NCBI GenBank assembly: GCA_010015805.1
Contig: ML978129.1
Span: 372,001 to 436,000, forward strand
Length of the DNA stretch: 64,000 bases
Direction of reading: 5' to 3'
Origin: Rhizodiscina lignyota
Lineage: Eukaryota; Ascomycota; Dothideomycetes; Aulographales; Rhizodiscinaceae
Each line of letters starts with the position of its first letter. Positions within the stretch are counted from its first letter, which is position 1. Below the pieces are notes generated by a model that did no database searches, had not been told where the DNA came from, and saw only the letters and a program-made list of their open reading frames with translations. This document shows, in pieces, positions 1 through 11,950 of the stretch. The translations under genes and the position numbers were made by a program.

Positions 1-181
1 CGACACATTTGTCAAGCGAGCTACTCTTTGAATGGCTCTCACGGATATGGGTGCCGGTTTTCTGCTCGAATCAGTGTGTAGCGTGTCGTATCATTCACGT
101 CATTTACTCGGTATCAAATTTCGGGACGAATTGTCTCTGCATTTGCATCTGAAGGTTTTGATAGCTCTGACCGAGCTTGAC

Positions 182-2505
182 CTAGCTCTCCTTCCCTAAT
201 CGTGCCAGCTCCCCTGTAACAAAGTCCTCTGCGTTCATCAGCTCTGTACTTCCGTACACTATACGTCGTTTGGCCGTCACAGAGGGCGCTCCTGAACTAG
301 CAGCGCTGGTCCTCTTTGCCCATTCCTGAAGATTGCCATACTCATCCATGCTACCACCTCCGACAGTAAACACTATCGCTTCACTAAAACCTTGACGCCT
401 CTGTCCAAAGCTTGCTTCAATGCCACGTCCGACATTGCCTAAGCTTCCGGGCATATTGCTCTGCTGATTTCTGACTTGGGCGGACTGCGGCATGGTACCT
501 CGAGCATTCGCAGAGCGAGGATCAAAATAAAGGTAGCTTTCTGTCTTTGCAATCGCAGACGAGGACGCATTCTGGGGATCCATGAGAGATTCAGTGATCT
601 TGGTGAGAGTGAAGTCCTTGTTGGCGGGTAGAAAGTTCTTTACTCCTGAGATGAGGTTTTCAAAGTTAGCCCCGAGGCCAGCATCTTTGAATCGATCCGT
701 TAGCCTCGATGATATGGAGCTGAAGCCTCGGAAGAGCTCATTTGATGCTGATGGCTGAGAGACCTGTGTTGGCGCTGAGGACATCATGGTCATTCGTGTA
801 ATTTCACGAACGCTATCCTTATTAGCCGACTATTTAATGCCATGTCAAAACGAGACTTACCGCTTGACGTAGGACAGCGCTGTAGTCTCGACTCCAGCTG
901 TCCGTAATGCCTCCTCAAATCGATCCATGTCTTGCCTCGTGACCTCTTGCTCCGTGCTGAGGTACCAGATGATAAACAGTCTTAGTTTATCGAGCGGCTC
1001 CTTGCCATTGTCATTCCCATTGATTAGCTCGAGGATTTGCTGCTTCGTTTGCTTGGTAATGTTCTCTTCCAATTGGAAGAAATTGTCCAACTGCCTGTCC
1101 TTGATACCTTTCAAGAGAGCCGTTGCAATGTTCATGTGCATATCCAAAACTTTCTTTCTTTCTCTCAACTCCGGCAGAAGGGTCATCGCTGTCTTCAGAT
1201 GCGCTGTTGGCTGACTCATCTCGTTTTGTAAGTCTTCTATTGATGAAGCACCTGTTCTGCGCGTCACATCATTTGCGTCATCCTTGTAGCGTGTCAACTC
1301 GGTATCAATATCTTCTGCAACCTGTGGGAACGGCACGCCAGCATTCCGATTCCAGAAGAAGTCGTTCGCATCGAGGCTGTAGTCGCGCTTTGTAAGACCT
1401 TTTGATGGGTTCTCTTCATCTATTGGTGTTTCTAGCGTGATTCGGTTCAGGTGCATCTTCAGCACGTCTTTCACAAGTGACTGATAGGTCCAGGAATGAG
1501 AGAGCATGGGTATTAGGTCAACGTTTCGATCAATGATGATGAGAACAGGTCTTTGGGTGGTCGATGGTACCGTGGTATTTTTGGCACTGGAGAAAAGGTT
1601 ATCTTTCGAGTTGAGAATATGATCGCGCAGCTTCCGGTCGAGTTTTGCGGCGATCATCTCAGCGGCAGCACCTTTGGGGCAGCGAATGATAGGGATTGTG
1701 CCTGTCCTGGTCAGCCACGTAACCCATGCGGAGAGGAAACCACGTATACACACCCATCGTGACCACGACACTGAAAAGCCCGCTGACAATGCGGTCCACC
1801 GTAACGTCCAATTCCTCGTCGGTTGTCTGCGCACTGTTCATAGCCCAATACGTCTCCTTTCCCATTCCCAGACTAAACAGGTCCGGCTCGCTCACGATGA
1901 AGTTCAGATACTGATCATATAACTGTGCAATATGTTCTGCGGTGCCATTTGTCGCCGTTTGCGTGGCAAACTCTTCGAGAAGCGGTCGGGGTATGGAAGT
2001 TATAAAGTTGATATAAGCTGGAGAGTACAGATTTCGCGCGAGGTCGGAGCTGATGATCTGAAGGTTCGCAGGTGAGGGTTCTACAAGGTATATGACGGGT
2101 ACATCGGGTATCATATGGCGCGTTGTGTTGATGTTGCTGCGCAGCATTGTTAGCATCTTATGAAATATGGCTGTCAAGGACCTGGACATACAGGTGGATG
2201 GTGACGCCGCTGGCACGGAGGTCGCTAACCCGAAGCACCGTACTAATAACATCTCTTCCCAAGTTATCAAAGACCAGCACTTTCCATATTGGTTGCCCCT
2301 CTGCGTTCGTGATGGGACTGTTGTGGGGAATAACTCCAGTGCTGACACCATCTTGCTCGTCTGAAGTCGGCGCGGGGTCGTGGTTCAGGTTGAGGATCTT
2401 TTGTATGGAGGCTGCGATCAGGAATGTGAGCAAAGCTGCAATTCAGTGGATGCGACTGGCATTACCTATTTGGCGGTCACGTAATGTTTGGTGATGCGAC
2501 GCCAT
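182..2505 (-). CDS. SLY1: Sly1, Sec1/Munc18-family SNARE regulator
   Basis: This SM-family protein clamps the syntaxin Sed5 and promotes SNARE assembly in ER-Golgi transport on the cytosolic face of Golgi membranes. I assemble five exons: 2505-2466, 2411-2192, 2136-1754, 1701-861 and 812-182. They total 2115 nt and encode 704 aa, close to the yeast protein (about 666). Introns are 48-55 bp and the one at 2137-2191 has a textbook GTATGT donor and GCTAAC branch. Recognisable Sly1 blocks are RQIASIQKILNLN near the N terminus, WKVLVFDNLGRDVIS, IPDVPVIYLVEP, and the SM core LIIIDRNVDLIPMLSHSW followed by TYQSLVKDVL. The ATG at 2505 gives MASHHQTLRDRQ, a typical Sly1 start. The C-terminal extension after YVKR is rich in Ser and Gly and is less conserved. 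The identification is firm. Exact splice points come from reading-frame and motif fit only. Confidence 0.94.
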
Positions 2506-3549
2506 GGCAGATGTTGAGGCCATTCGCCGCTGAAAGCAATTATTACCTCATCCGTCGATAGCCAGATTTGGAGGCCTTCTCGAAAGTATTAGAGCGGGAA
2601 TTTTGATATGGGCGAAAGGGAGCGCGTTACGTGTTTCGAGGGTGCCAAATTATCCACTTGTCCAAAGCATTCGAAAGCTCGAAAGCTGATCGCTTTGGGT
2701 CTAGCGCAGAATCACACAGTCACGTGCGTATCTTGGCGCTGCCAGGATAAAGTGCAGCTTCGAACTCACTTTCTTGCAACCTCCTTTCATCTCCCCCAAC
2801 CTCACACCACCTCAAGCACACCAGTTTCCCTTCTTCTTGACGCGCAAACGCCACAGTGACGTTCCCTTTTGATAGAGAATTTCTTTGCTTGCCAATTTTG
2901 AAGCAGGCAGCTGATGAACGACATCTAAGTCGGGCGTCAGTTGTGGAGGAGGAGAGCGCGTTCGGTCGGCCGGTCGGGGTGCAAGTGCCAGAGTATTGGA
3001 AAGTGACTTCTCACACGAAGCAAGCAAACACCAAGCTGCCAGTGAGCAATAAGCCTCAAAGGACGCACTTAAAGGTCATTTGAAAAGGCATTGCACTCGC
3101 GAGTCTCAAATCTCTCATTCACGCAGCTGAAGACCGCGTCTTGAGCGCGGGCTGGCACCGGTGTGGTGGCGACTTGTGACGACAGCTTTCATATCACAAC
3201 ACGGCAACACCGCAGTTCACGCAATAAAGCGACGACGCCACTGAAAACAACAGTCTGCCAGTCGAGAGAGCGCTGTCCGAAACAGCGAGTTCGTGCCACG
3301 GACAAATCCATACAATTGGTTCAAAGCTCCCAACGTCATCCTCCGCAACTTGGGCACACTGTAACGAGGGACTTATCTGCCTGGTGCAGCGCCGAAAAGG
3401 GTATAGTGCGGCCGTCAAAACAGGTTAAGCGCGCTTGCGCATAACAGCGCTACCGGGATAGTGCGGCGCGTGGGACTGCCGAACCTCCCCACTCGCAGCG
3501 TCAGCCGTTTGCCCAACACAATTCGCACTGCCGCCCCGCGGATCTGAGA
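2506..3549. promoter_or_regulatory. Divergent intergenic region between SLY1 and the CCCH/PNUTS-like gene
   Basis: About 1.04 kb separates two divergent start codons. It must hold both 5' UTRs and promoters. I see CT-rich stretches around 2775-2830 and no clear TATA box close to either ATG. Short open frames here show no family signature, so I call no gene. Confidence 0.5.
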
Positions 3550-6500
3550 ATGGCGTCTCCACGTCACATGAACGTTGATCGCCCGCAGCAGGCAAATGGC
3601 AATTTGTACGCAGACGGCGGTGAAGGCTACGCCTATGGCTCCATGTTCTCCGCCACTGCTCCTGGCCAGGCGTACGAGCAGACTTGGAGTCCACTTGACC
3701 CCAGTCTGGCTGCAGTAAATGCGCACGACGCTGCGCCCTTCCCGCAAAGCTGGCATCACAGTTCACAACCCCAGCAACAACCACCACCTCGCCCTCAGAT
3801 ACCTTTCAGTGCGAATAATAATTTCTACGGCGCCTCGTTTGCGTCAAGCTCTGCAGGCTTTCCAAATTCAAGCTACGCGTTCGCCGGCCATGCGAACAAT
3901 TTCAATGCATTCAGCAACGCCGCCCTTGACCCGTCGTTGGTCACTCCTACAACAACTGCACATAATGGTAGCTTCGCGTCAGCCTCTCCCTTCTATCCCA
4001 CATCCGCCAATCAGGCTACGGTCGCTCCTGCAGCTTTGCATGATCATGTACCCAGCAAGACTCCAACACCCGTCTACAACGTAAGTAGCATTCATCATGA
4101 AGATGAATCCGCATTTGATCGCTGACTGCTGCAACAGACATCTAATCGGCCTGCTCTGCCAATTCACGGCCGAGTTGGATCTGGTGTGTCACCAATGGGC
4201 CAATCCGTGTTCTCTGCTGTGCTGCCAAAGGGAGTTGGCAACGGCCGCTTCCTCATGATAGATGGTGATGAATTAGCAAAAGTAACCAAATCTACCAAGC
4301 TGAGCAACTTTGTCAATATTGGCGTCGATGAACAAGAATACGCCATCCAAAGAAGTGAGAGAGACCAGTGCCGTGACTACATAATGAAAATGCTAAGTGA
4401 TCCACCAGTTGCCAAAGTTGCAAGTCTACCGCCGAGAAAGTCACGCAATGAAATCAAGAAGCTTGCAGAAGGCGATCCGAAGATCCTTGGTATGTGCGCA
4501 GCGGTACTTTCGTGTCTGCATTTAACGCTAATAATATCCCCCAGCCAAGCTTTCCAAGAGACAGTCGAAGACTTCGAAGACTAAGGCGCCTAAAATTCCT
4601 CGACCAAGGCTTCCCTTCGGCCGCACGGATTCCAAAGATGTCTCAACACCCTCTTCTATTGAAACATCCTCTTCGGAGGAGGATTCTGACTACAGCTCAT
4701 CTGACGATGATCTCGATATTATCGAGACTCCGCCACTTCCCGAATCAAGGCCACAGGGCGCATTTGATGCAGTCAAGTACGATACTATCAAGGCAGTTTG
4801 GCTTGCTAGAAAACTCCGTCCAACTGCGGATCAGATACGAATCGGCCTAAAGGACCTCTGGGAGGTTCTGAGGACGCTCCGTGACCGCTGGAAGTCCGAT
4901 GGCGACGCGTTGAAAGTCGCAACAGAGGCGAAGAAGCACAGCGAATTGCCCATGCTTCGAGAACGCGTGAAAAGTCAGAGGGACATGCTTCAGGTTGCTC
5001 TAGCAGCACTATTAGAGCATGGAAACCCAGAACTTCTCGCTCTGTGAGTACACCATCACGTTCCCCCTTCCAAATTTGCTGCACGTGTTCTGCACGCCGT
5101 TCATTTACTTGCACCGGTGAACGTGTTCTTTACGAGAGCCTGAGTCCCAGATCCACCTTGCTTGAGTGATTGCTTAGTCTATGGGGCATCCTCTTGAATG
5201 GCCGTGATGAAGCATTCGAGACCAGCGATAATTGGCATAAGCCACACATTGCGCTGCTCAACAAGTGAGAGAGCACTGGGGCATGTCGCGGCGTTTAAGG
5301 CGCTGCGACAGAATGATGCGCCCGTGACTCACAAAGATTACTTGTGCCCGCTTGAAACATTGTTTTTGATGAACACCACGAATAGTTTTTAATTGATAAA
5401 GTGCATTGCTGATGATGTTCCAGAGTGGGCGAGATCCGACCTTTCCTCCAACTGTGCCGTCTTTTCTTTTCAGATCGTGTCAGAGACAACGATGTTGATG
5501 GTCAACTTACAAAGTTGATGCTGGAGGTTCGTTATTCTCCCTGGCTAGATTAATCATGATGAATCCACCCACTAATAAATGTCCGTAGCTCCTTCGCGGA
5601 TGCACAACAATCACGACCGAGCTCTTAGATGAGTACAATCTCAAGAAAATCCTTACGATGTACACGAAGCGGGGAAACGATGCTACCAAAAAGTTGGTGA
5701 AAGAAGTTGAAGACAAGGCAGCTGCAAATTCGAAAGCTCAGGCTGAGAAGTCTAAACTGGAGAAACCTGCTGCTGACGGAAAAGAGAAAGATGTCAAAGC
5801 CAAGTCCACAACATCGACTACCCCTCGCACCTCAACTCCGGATTCTATTAGTGTTGTCAAGAAATCTCTGGGAGACCCTACGGCCAAGCGAAGCGCCTCA
5901 ACTGGCCCCAGCTCTGTCAAGCCTTCTCCAACGCTACAGAAGCGTTCGCCATCCACTGTCGTAGATAAGACTGCAACCACGGGTACTGGTGCTGCAGCTG
6001 CGAAACCTAAGGTGCAACCAGCAGCCAAAGTCCCTAGTATGTACTCTGGTCTTCAATCCGCCGGTAAGAAGTCGACTGCTACTCCTGCTACAGCCAGTAA
6101 GAAGATCACAACGCCAGCAACCGAAAAGAAGGCTGCTCCTCCAGCGGCTTCGATGGTCGCTAAGTCAACTTCCACCTTCTCATTCAGTGACTACATGCGT
6201 GATCTGAATAAGCCCAAGGAGCCGGAGCGACCCAAAAAGGATCAGGAAGAAGAGCGTCCGCCTGAAACAGAAGAGCAGAGGGCGAAGCGCCTACGCAAGG
6301 AGTCTCGTCGCAAACTCCGCGTCAGCTTCAAAGAGGGCCCTGCCCTGGTTCAAGTTCGGTATTTCCACCACGAAGTAGAAGAAGACAGTGGCCGCGATGC
6401 AAATATGGTCCTCAATGCTGGAGATGTCGGAGACGAAGGACGCATGTTCAAGCAACATAAAGAAATGGAATACGATGAAGACGAAGAAATGGCAGATGCT

Positions 6501-7538
6501 GATGATGACCGTCTCCTCGAGTTCAAGTCGCCTACGCTTATCGACTTCAGCACCGTCGAGGTGGAGGAGAGGAACCGAAACTACGCTCCGTATGGTGGCG
6601 GTCAGAACATCCCAGATTCTCCCGAGAAAGCTGTGCAAGAGAAGCACGAATCTGACACCTTAATCCAAGTCTACGTCAATAGGGCTGATATTCCAGCTGA
6701 TCCGCGCGAACCGGCTAATCCATATTCGGGAGAAACGATGCCTGTAAGGGAGTTTGGTGTGCCTCCACAGAACATCCTTGATCGGGCTGCAGCTTTTCAG
6801 CCACATCAAGCGGCCGCATCTGCTGAATCAGCTTCAACTGTCGATATCTCTGCAATTCTCAGTGCATTTGGTAAGCCAACACAGCAGCCTAGTCAACCTC
6901 AGCAGGTTGCACAACCAGCACAAAATGGCTTTGAAAACTTGCAGAACATCTTTGCCCAATACTCCACACCCAATCAACCCGTTCCGCAGCCACAGCCAGA
7001 ACCTCAGATTGCGCAACATGTCTCTACTACTCCAGATCTCACTTCAATTCTAGCATCTTTGCAAGCCCATGGCTCCACACCTCAACCTCAACAGGCGCCA
7101 ACTCCGCAACCTCCACAGATGCCACAGATGCCACGGATCCCGCAGATCCCAAATGTATTCCCTCCTGCAGGACAAGCCCCCGACTTCAACGCGATGATGG
7201 CCATCTTCGCCCAGGCCGGAATGCCTCCGCCGACCATGCCTGGCTTTGCGCCACAGATGATGCAGCAAGGTTCAAACGACGGACATTATGAGCACCCAGA
7301 GCGCAAGCGCATGCGAGAGAATGGTGAAGATGGTGAAGACGGTGATAGAGGATACCCTCAAAAGAAGAAATTCGGTGGAAAGAAGAAGACTTTTGGCGAG
7401 GTTGGTCATTCTCATTCGGCCGAACTTTTTGCACCCGCTAACATTATTCTGTAGAAACCAAAGTATGTCGTCGCGTGCAAGTTCTATAAGGAGGGGAACT
7501 GCCGCAAGGGTGCTGACTGCACTTTCGTGCATGAGTGA
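3550..7538 (+). CDS. CCCH zinc-finger protein, probable fungal PNUTS/Ppn1-like PP1 regulatory subunit
   Basis: The model has seven exons: 3550-4080, 4138-4489, 4545-5043, 5178-5264, 5424-5526, 5589-7400 and 7455-7538. They give 3468 nt and 1155 aa. The N terminus is Gln/Pro/Ser-rich. Residues about 440-575 form a helical block ending in ELLDEYNLKKILTMYTKRG, which resembles a TFIIS N-terminal (LW) domain. A basic Ala/Ser/Lys linker follows. At residues 768-771 lies RVSF, preceded by basic residues and followed by VRYFHH, matching the RVxF plus aromatic-pair layout used to dock protein phosphatase 1. The last exon encodes a C-x7-C-x5-C-x3-H zinc finger (Cys1136, Cys1144, Cys1150, His1154). LW domain, RVxF and C-terminal CCCH finger in this order is the plan of animal PNUTS. 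Fission yeast Ppn1 plays the matching role in the cleavage and polyadenylation factor. Family membership is inferred from this plan. A different CCCH protein remains possible. Confidence 0.75.
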
Positions 7539-7988
7539 GATACATCCCCTCGACCTGGGGATAGGAGTCGGAGATGAATATTCCGGCCATTGCTTTCAAC
7601 TTGCTTCATAGCGTCGGCGCCGATACCTGCAAAATTCCGAATCATTTTCTTTTCATCACGATTCGAACACTGTATCATATTCGTGCCAGTTTCAGACGGA
7701 CTGGTATATGGCGACATGCGCACTTCAGATGGAGGGATGTCTCCACAAGCGAAGTGCATCTCAGAAATGAGTGGCAGACTCAGGTTCTGTTTTAGCTAAG
7801 AAGCGATTCACTCTGAATACTCAAATCTGCATATATTACATTAAACCGTACCACTACCAACCATTCTCGTACCCTTAGAGCTTAGCTAGTAGTGATCCGT
7901 GATCTCACAGAACTCATCGCCCCGGTACACTGTTTTGTACTTGGCTACCTCAACCAATCATCAAATGGGTATTAAAAAGCCAACTTGT
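7539..7988. other. Convergent 3' intergenic region
   Basis: About 450 bp between the stop codons of two converging genes. It is AT-richer than the flanking exons, contains two overlapping short open frames without homology signals, and presumably carries both 3' UTRs. Nothing else is visible. Confidence 0.5.
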
Positions 7989-9083
7989 CTATTTAATGTT
8001 CTTTGCCAAATCGACAACTTCTGGCATGTCTTTGCTCAGTGATGTCAAAATGTCATGCCATACCTTGTCAATCAGCTCTCTACCCTTTTCGCCGCTTATT
8101 TCAGCAGCATCCCTGAAGCACTCAGTAGCTGTTTCTTACGTCGGAGAAAATTAATCAACTTACGGCTGTACTGCATCGTGTCGCCAGAATTTCCCCTGCC
8201 CTTTCTCGCCCAACGTCGCCCCACTCACGAAGATCCGTGATCCCGCCTCGGTGGATCTCATGCAAACAAATTCGACCATGCTCTTTAAGACATATCTGAA
8301 GGGATTGGACGAGAACTCGCGACCGATTCCGGATTTGACGTAGCCTGGACACGATGCAGTGACAATGAGTGATGAGGACTGGTTCTCGTGCTGCACTGAA
8401 GCAGCTATCCTCTTCATGGCGCACATGATGAATAGCTTTGATGCAGCATATTGATCCGCGCCTTCGTCGAGGAATGCGTTTTCGCCAAATGCTTTCTTCG
8501 AACTGTACGACTCGATGATGTTTGCAGCTTCCCGGTGCGCCGGCTTGACTTTGAGGCCTCTGTGCAATCCGGACGTTATGAATTGTAAACTGGAAGGGCT
8601 CGACGGGTCTGGATTTTCTTGGAGCTTGGGAAGTAAGAGCAGCGCAAGCAGCACATTGGATAGCGTGTTGACTTGGATGGTCTCTTCCCAGCCGTATTTC
8701 GACACCACATACGAGAACTTCCTCACTCCAGCGTTCAAGATCGCAACATCAAGGCGCTGAAGATCCTTGGAGGCACGAGCGGCGAATGATTTGATACTGT
8801 CATAAGAGTCCAAGTCAAGCTGCCAGACCTCCACCACTGGCACCACACCGGTCCGCTTCGAAACGTTCTCGATCGTCTCCTTGGCCGCGTTTCCCTTCTC
8901 TAGGTTGCGGACGCCAGCAATGATTTTCGAAGCACCAAGCTTTGCGAACTTGATACATGCCTGTAGTCCGATGCCGCTATTCGCTCCCGTGATTAGTATC
9001 GTCTTGCCCGAAAAGCTTGTAGTTGGATCCGCTGGCAATTTGATCCACTTGTCGTAGATGTAGTGTATCGTTCCGTCACTCAT
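7989..9083 (-). CDS. Short-chain dehydrogenase/reductase
   Basis: This is a classical NAD(P)-dependent SDR of 347 aa in two exons: 9083-8164 and 8112-7989. The 49 bp between them, 8163-8113 on the minus strand, have a GTAAGT donor. The Rossmann cofactor motif TGANSGIG sits near residue 33, the structural NAG motif appears as LNAGVRKF, and the catalytic pair is in QYAASKLFI (Tyr-x3-Lys). The N terminus (IYDKWIKLP) and the long substrate loop resemble the fungal retinol-dehydrogenase-like SDRs, whose substrates are usually unknown. Without the second exon the protein would end early at WRHDAVQP. Splicing adds a helical tail ending DLAKNIK. The gene stands alone, with no neighbouring polyketide or terpene enzyme, so a secondary-metabolite role is not suggested. 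Confidence 0.88.
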
Positions 9084-10572
9084 CTTGGATTGGGAAGTGA
9101 AGAGTTCTGTAGACAGCCTTGGAAGGAAAGAATCACAAAAGGATCAGTAGCAAATAAATCAAAGCAGTTGCGGCCGCCGCTGACACGAGCTCTGTAACCA
9201 AAATTCGGACAAACCGGGTGTAGTGCAATTCCGCTCCTCTTCCCTCCTGGAGTCACGGAGAAGCGCTGTAAGCCGTTGAACCACTAGAGTAATCAAGTAG
9301 AGAGTAAAAGCGAGACTGGCTTTATCCGACGAGTGTCAGACGATGAGAATACATTATAAGGCAATTTGCTTTGGAGCTGATTGAAAACAAAATAGACGAA
9401 GACATGGGAATTTGAAAGCATGGACTAGAAATATAGTCCGTTCCACACCGTTACCCCTTTGGATGTCGAGCTGATGTTTTGGACTCCAGATAGGGATCTC
9501 GCTTTGAGCGAGTCATGGATTCGTCAGCCCAAGTGGAGCAGCTTCTAGCATTCGAGCAGTCTTAGAGTAGAACATGAACCCCATATTGACTACATAACTA
9601 AAGAAGTTGTCAAGTCTCGGTCGAGAGTAAGAATGTATATCGGAACCGCTCTGTGTAACCCATTTCTGCACTACGCCATTTCGGGCATAGTGTAGATACT
9701 CAACCACATTCTTACACGATCTCACGCGTCTCTTTCTTCTATACCTCTCTCTTCCGTCCCCTCCGCACGGTATGCGGACGCATCTAAATTTAATCTCCGC
9801 TGGTTAAATCTAAGAGGATTTTGTCTGACTGCTGCCATTCTGCTTCCATTAGGAGTTCTTTGCGTATCGTAAATGGGCGACTTTTACGGGACGAACAAAA
9901 GCACTTCTGAAGCCACGGACTGAAGAAATTGCCGATCAGCTGCAGAGGTGATTCACCCAAATATGCCTTGGCAGATTTCTCGTCTCATTGGTCTATGGCG
10001 TTAAGGAGGCACGGGAGGTCGAAGTTTGCTCTCTTTCGTAAGGTTCAGGGCAAGGCTGACTGTACAGCACCGCCACCACCCCAGCTGAAGCCATGAGGAA
10101 AATCCTTCCCGAATTGGTATCCACAGAAGCTCTTATGCTCTTGAAACTCTTCCCATCATGCTCATAAGTCACTCATGCTAACTTGCAAGAGATCGGAACC
10201 CGGCAGGCTGCCCGAATCTCGCCGTCGCTCAGGCTAGCTTAGTATCATGAGATTGCCGCCTTTGTGGTTGTAGGAGCATGCTACTAGGAGATACCCGAGA
10301 AATACGGGTATACCTTGAGCTCTGGGCAGGGCACAGCACAACGGTTGGACGATGTGTCCGTGGGTTGGCGACATTCGCCGCCGGTATAGCAGTCTGCCTC
10401 GTGGTCCAAAAAGTCTCATTCCTCTTTATCCCATGGCAATGTTGTGGTGGCCTTGGGTGTATATAATATTCAAGGCAAGAGCAGCTTTCTCGCAGTTCCA
10501 ATCACGCGACAGTCTTCTCCACAAAACCCTAATCGTTTCCTCTTTCAAAGTCATCTCGTTTCCTCTTTCATC
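9084..10572. other. Long intergenic stretch without a supported gene
   Basis: Nearly 1.5 kb between the divergent SDR and tubby-like genes. Only short open frames occur and none has recognisable motifs or plausible exon partners. A TATA-like element at 10460-10466 is listed separately. Confidence 0.45.
10460..10466 (+). promoter_or_regulatory. TATA-like box upstream of the tubby/LOR-like gene
   Basis: TATATAA lies 107 bp before the chosen ATG. A pyrimidine-rich stretch follows at about 10530-10570, as is common just upstream of fungal starts. It is a pattern match only. Confidence 0.4.
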
Positions 10573-11403
10573 ATGGACCCTCCGCCGTATTCAGGCGTCG
10601 ATATGAAGGAGCTGGAGAAAGAGCCAAAACCGGACTACACAGAGTACCCAGAGGAGGCTCACGCCAACCAAGGAATGATCGCAGAAAGCTCATCCAGCAT
10701 GTCTCCAAAAGGGCCCAAGCTCGCAGACCTTTTTGTCGACTCTAGCAAGCCCCTAGCACCAAACCGCGTCTTCTGGGTTCCTTGGTTCACACTTTTCGGT
10801 AAAACCATCGAAGTCTTCGATATGACTGCCCATATGCAGGGCCACTGGCAAGGTGCTGTTAACAAAGAGTATCGCGAGCTCTGTAAAGCGATGTACGAGA
10901 AGTACAAGACAAGTGAGCAACCATGCTACGTCACCCAAGCGCGGGATACTCTCCGGCACCACTACCGCTTTTGCAATGCAAGTGGCGATGAGCTGGTCGA
11001 ATGGGACCATGGTTGGCATTCACTGAGGGATGTTCATCTCATGTTCCCGAAGGACTCGAAGCATTCTTCTCATCAAGTCGATGTCATCAAGGCGAACAAG
11101 GTGTTCACGCGCGACCGCGTCTTCACCGTCAACGGCACGATGTTCTCAGTTGAGATGGACCACACGTGGCGGAACAATCAGTTCACACTGTACAAAATTG
11201 TGGGAAACCAGAAGGTTGTAGTAGGACGGTATGGCATGAAGTTCGGCGGGGCGTGGTTTGTCGGAGGCACTTTCGCTCTCGACAGCACGCAGGTGGATGA
11301 GCCGATCGCTATCCTAGCTTGCTTGATCATAATCAAGCAGAACAAGCAGCGAGCAGCAGAGAGAAGCGGCGGCGGCGGCGGAGGTGGTGGCGGTGGTGCA
11401 TAA
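10573..11403 (+). CDS. Tubby/LURP-one-related-like protein with polyglycine tail
   Basis: A single-exon protein of 276 aa starting MDPPPYSGVDMKEL, with a disordered acidic N terminus (about residues 1-60). A region rich in short beta strands follows, including RVFTVNGTMFSVEMDH, FTLYKIVG and VVVGRYGMKFGG, then a hydrophobic segment DEPIAILACLIIIKQ. Alternating strands closed by a C-terminal hydrophobic helix are the layout of tubby C-terminal-like (LOR) barrels, and several uncharacterised fungal families have it. The tail is R-S followed by an uninterrupted glycine run, encoded by a GGC/GGT-rich tract at about 11369-11396. An upstream in-frame start at 10444 is not ATG, so I use the ATG at 10573. 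Function is not known and the fold assignment is tentative. Confidence 0.55.
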   Translation: MDPPPYSGVDMKELEKEPKPDYTEYPEEAHANQGMIAESSSSMSPKGPKLADLFVDSSKPLAPNRVFWVPWFTLFGKTIEVFDMTAHMQGHWQGAVNKEYRELCKAMYEKYKTSEQPCYVTQARDTLRHHYRFCNASGDELVEWDHGWHSLRDVHLMFPKDSKHSSHQVDVIKANKVFTRDRVFTVNGTMFSVEMDHTWRNNQFTLYKIVGNQKVVVGRYGMKFGGAWFVGGTFALDSTQVDEPIAILACLIIIKQNKQRAAERSGGGGGGGGGGA

Positions 11404-11950
11404 GTTCTTCCATGTTCTCTGCGAGCAGTATGGCTTTGAACTCCTTGTCTCGTCTTTGTTTGATACTTTTAATAGTAGCTCCCACCAAGCAGCCTGGACA
11501 TTTTGTCGCAATACTACACTCAGATGTGCTTTCCACAAAAGACATCTAAAGCCATCAATTCAAGGAACTTTATGGACATCTTAGAGAGCATGTTGACTCG
11601 TGTAAAGTTTTGCTTCCCCAGGCCACAACTGGTACATGAGTCATGCGCGATAATTCCACAGCATGTTGCTCACCCTCCCCTTCTCCGTACTAAGTACGCT
11701 CAATTATCACGAACGCTTCGAGATACAACTATCTACCATATATCATCAATACCGGAGTGATATCCAGGTCGCCACCTACGGCTCCGGTGGTACTCGACAT
11801 CGGCATGCGGCTCCTTAGATCCTCTTCTTCCAAATCCCTTGTCATCGGCACGCCCTTCCGCGGCCGCACTTGCGACACAGTAAAGATTAGCGGGGCACTT
11901 CGTGCCTCGATTTCAACAAATTCCAGCGAGCTTCCCAATTGAGCTCTTAG
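11404..11950. other. Intergenic region upstream of threonine aldolase
   Basis: About 550 bp holding the 3' end of the tubby-like gene and the promoter of the aldolase. No TATA box or gene-like frame stands out. Confidence 0.45.
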
